DNA from: Alkanindiges sp.
Lineage (GTDB): Bacteria; Pseudomonadota; Gammaproteobacteria; Pseudomonadales; Moraxellaceae
NCBI GenBank assembly: GCA_030152125.1
Contig: JASLIR010000294.1
Span: 1-5,187 of the forward strand
Direction of reading: 5' to 3'
DNA length: 5,187 nt
Positions 4,183 to 5,187 of this stretch are shown here, one piece after another. How positions within the stretch are numbered: position 1 is the stretch's first letter; the number at the start of each line of letters is the position of its first letter. Below the pieces are notes generated by a model that was not told where the DNA came from, did no database searches, and saw nothing but the letters and a program-made list of their open reading frames with translations. Made by a program: the position numbers and the translations under genes.

Positions 4183-5187
4183 ATGAGTTTTGAGCGTATT
4201 AACGGTATTTTGCACGCCGAAAAAGTGTCTTTGCCTGAGCTGGCATCAGTTCATGGTACACCTTTGTATGTATATTCGCGCGCAGCGCTGGAAAATAGTT
4301 ACCGTGCTTTTGATGAAGCATTTGCTTTTATTGATCATCAGGTGTGTTTTGCCGTTAAGGCCAATTCTAACCTGGCAGTATTAAATGTGCTGGCGCGTTT
4401 GGGTGCGGGCTTTGATATTGTTAGCGGTGGCGAACTGGCGCGTGTTCTGGCTGCAGGTGGCGATGCCAGCAAAGTGGTATTTTCCGGACTGGGCAAAACC
4501 GAGGCAGAAATTGAACAGGCATTAAATGTGGGCATTGCCTGTTTTAATGTGGAGTCGCATGCCGAGCTGGCGCGTATTGATGCGGTAGCACAGCGTTTGG
4601 GCGTTAAGGCGCCGGTTTCCCTGCGTGTGAATCCGGATGTGGATGCGCAAACCCATCCCTATATTTCGACTGGCCTGAAAGAAAACAAGTTTGGTGTACC
4701 GAGCGATACGGTATATGAGACTTATGCGTATGCTGCCAGCCTGAAAGGACTGGACGTCGTAGGGATTGACTGTCATATTGGTTCACAGTTAACTAAAACC
4801 ACGCCGTTTGTTGATGCGCTGGATAAAGTGATTGATATGATCGCGCGCTTGAAAGCGCAGGGCATCAACCTCACGCATATTGATATTGGTGGTGGTTTGG
4901 GAGTCCGTTATAAGGATGAAACGCCGCCTACACCGGCAGAGTATGCACAGGCACTGGCACCCGCACTGAGCAAACTTGGCTTGAAAGTGTATATGGAGCC
5001 AGGACGCGCCATTAGCGCCAATGCCGGGGTGTTGTTAACCCGCGTGGATTTGCTAAAGCCAACTGCACACCGTAACTTTGCGGTGATTGATGCGGCTATG
5101 AATGACCTGATCCGTCCATCGCTGTATCAGGCGTGGATGGATATTCAGCCAACCGATGCGCCGCGTAGCAGTGGTGAGGCTGTATGG
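4183..5187 (+). CDS. lysA: Diaminopimelate decarboxylase LysA, C-terminus cut by window edge
   Basis: Residues 1-335 of a protein usually about 415 long; reading is open to the right edge. LysA is a PLP-dependent fold-III (alanine-racemase-like barrel) enzyme that converts meso-diaminopimelate to L-lysine and CO2, the last step of lysine synthesis. The PLP Schiff-base lysine is Lys59 in CFAVKANSN (55-63). Other signatures are FDIVSGGEL (77-85), SLRVNPDVDAQTHPYISTG (146-164), HIGSQ (198-202), the phosphate-binding GGGLG (236-240) and EPGR (272-275). The C-terminal CESGD motif and active-site cysteine fall beyond the window. Start ATG 4183 fits the family N-terminus; the ribosome binding site is modest (GAGTGG, about five to eight bases upstream). 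An ATG in another frame at 4190 is a shadow. It follows lptM by 33 bp in a likely operon; dapF is the expected next gene but is not visible. Confidence 0.96.
   Translation, partial: MSFERINGILHAEKVSLPELASVHGTPLYVYSRAALENSYRAFDEAFAFIDHQVCFAVKANSNLAVLNVLARLGAGFDIVSGGELARVLAAGGDASKVVFSGLGKTEAEIEQALNVGIACFNVESHAELARIDAVAQRLGVKAPVSLRVNPDVDAQTHPYISTGLKENKFGVPSDTVYETYAYAASLKGLDVVGIDCHIGSQLTKTTPFVDALDKVIDMIARLKAQGINLTHIDIGGGLGVRYKDETPPTPAEYAQALAPALSKLGLKVYMEPGRAISANAGVLLTRVDLLKPTAHRNFAVIDAAMNDLIRPSLYQAWMDIQPTDAPRSSGEAVW

Noticed and set aside
3959..4384. Two plus-strand frames (3959-4186 and 4190-4384)
   Set aside because: They are out-of-frame shadows of lptM and lysA.
4338..4786. Minus-strand frames opposite lysA
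   Set aside because: LysA coding sequence with PLP motifs occupies the plus strand throughout; these are shadows.
1..5187. tRNA, rRNA, CRISPR array, toxin-antitoxin or phage genes
   Set aside because: No cloverleaf, spaced direct repeats or such coding regions were visible on either strand.

Overview
The window looks like a chromosomal stretch of a gammaproteobacterium with mid-range base composition. The lptM-lysA gene pair is the arrangement known from Pseudomonas, Acinetobacter and enterics. A SelO homologue and an aerobic acyl-CoA delta-9 desaturase sit beside a predicted FabR/DesT-type operator, which also fits this class. Pseudomonadales (Moraxellaceae or Cellvibrionaceae-like) is my best guess, but the sequence alone does not settle the family.

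Layout, left to right. The N-terminal third or less of selO lies on the minus strand and runs off the left edge (1-340). A strong minus-strand terminator (431-459) separates it from the upstream acyl-CoA desaturase (499-1680, minus). A divergent intergenic region (1681-1877) carries a candidate fatty-acid-responsive operator (1778-1795) overlapping an extended -10 promoter for the desaturase. It also holds a promoter for a META-domain (HslJ-like) lipoprotein (1878-2408, plus). A 13-bp-stem bidirectional terminator (2425-2455) closes this gene and the convergent metallo-beta-lactamase-fold hydrolase gene (2488-3360, minus). A 558-bp non-coding gap follows. Its main occupant is a 265-bp MITE-like element (3425-3689) with terminal inverted repeats, an apparent TA target duplication and two long internal hairpins. 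The gap ends in a short-palindrome region upstream of lptM (3919-4149), which leads into lysA (4183 to the right edge, truncated).

Functional reading. The genes are mostly unrelated housekeeping units: redox-linked AMPylation (SelO), oxygen-dependent membrane unsaturation (desaturase), an envelope lipoprotein, an uncharacterised metal hydrolase, LPS-transport assembly (LptM) and lysine/peptidoglycan precursor metabolism (LysA). Only lptM-lysA looks like an operon. I see no defence, toxin, phage or biosynthetic cluster. The least ordinary items are the MITE-like element with its paired hairpins, the predicted desaturase operator, and the overlapping palindromes plus a possible 27-codon leader ORF upstream of lptM.
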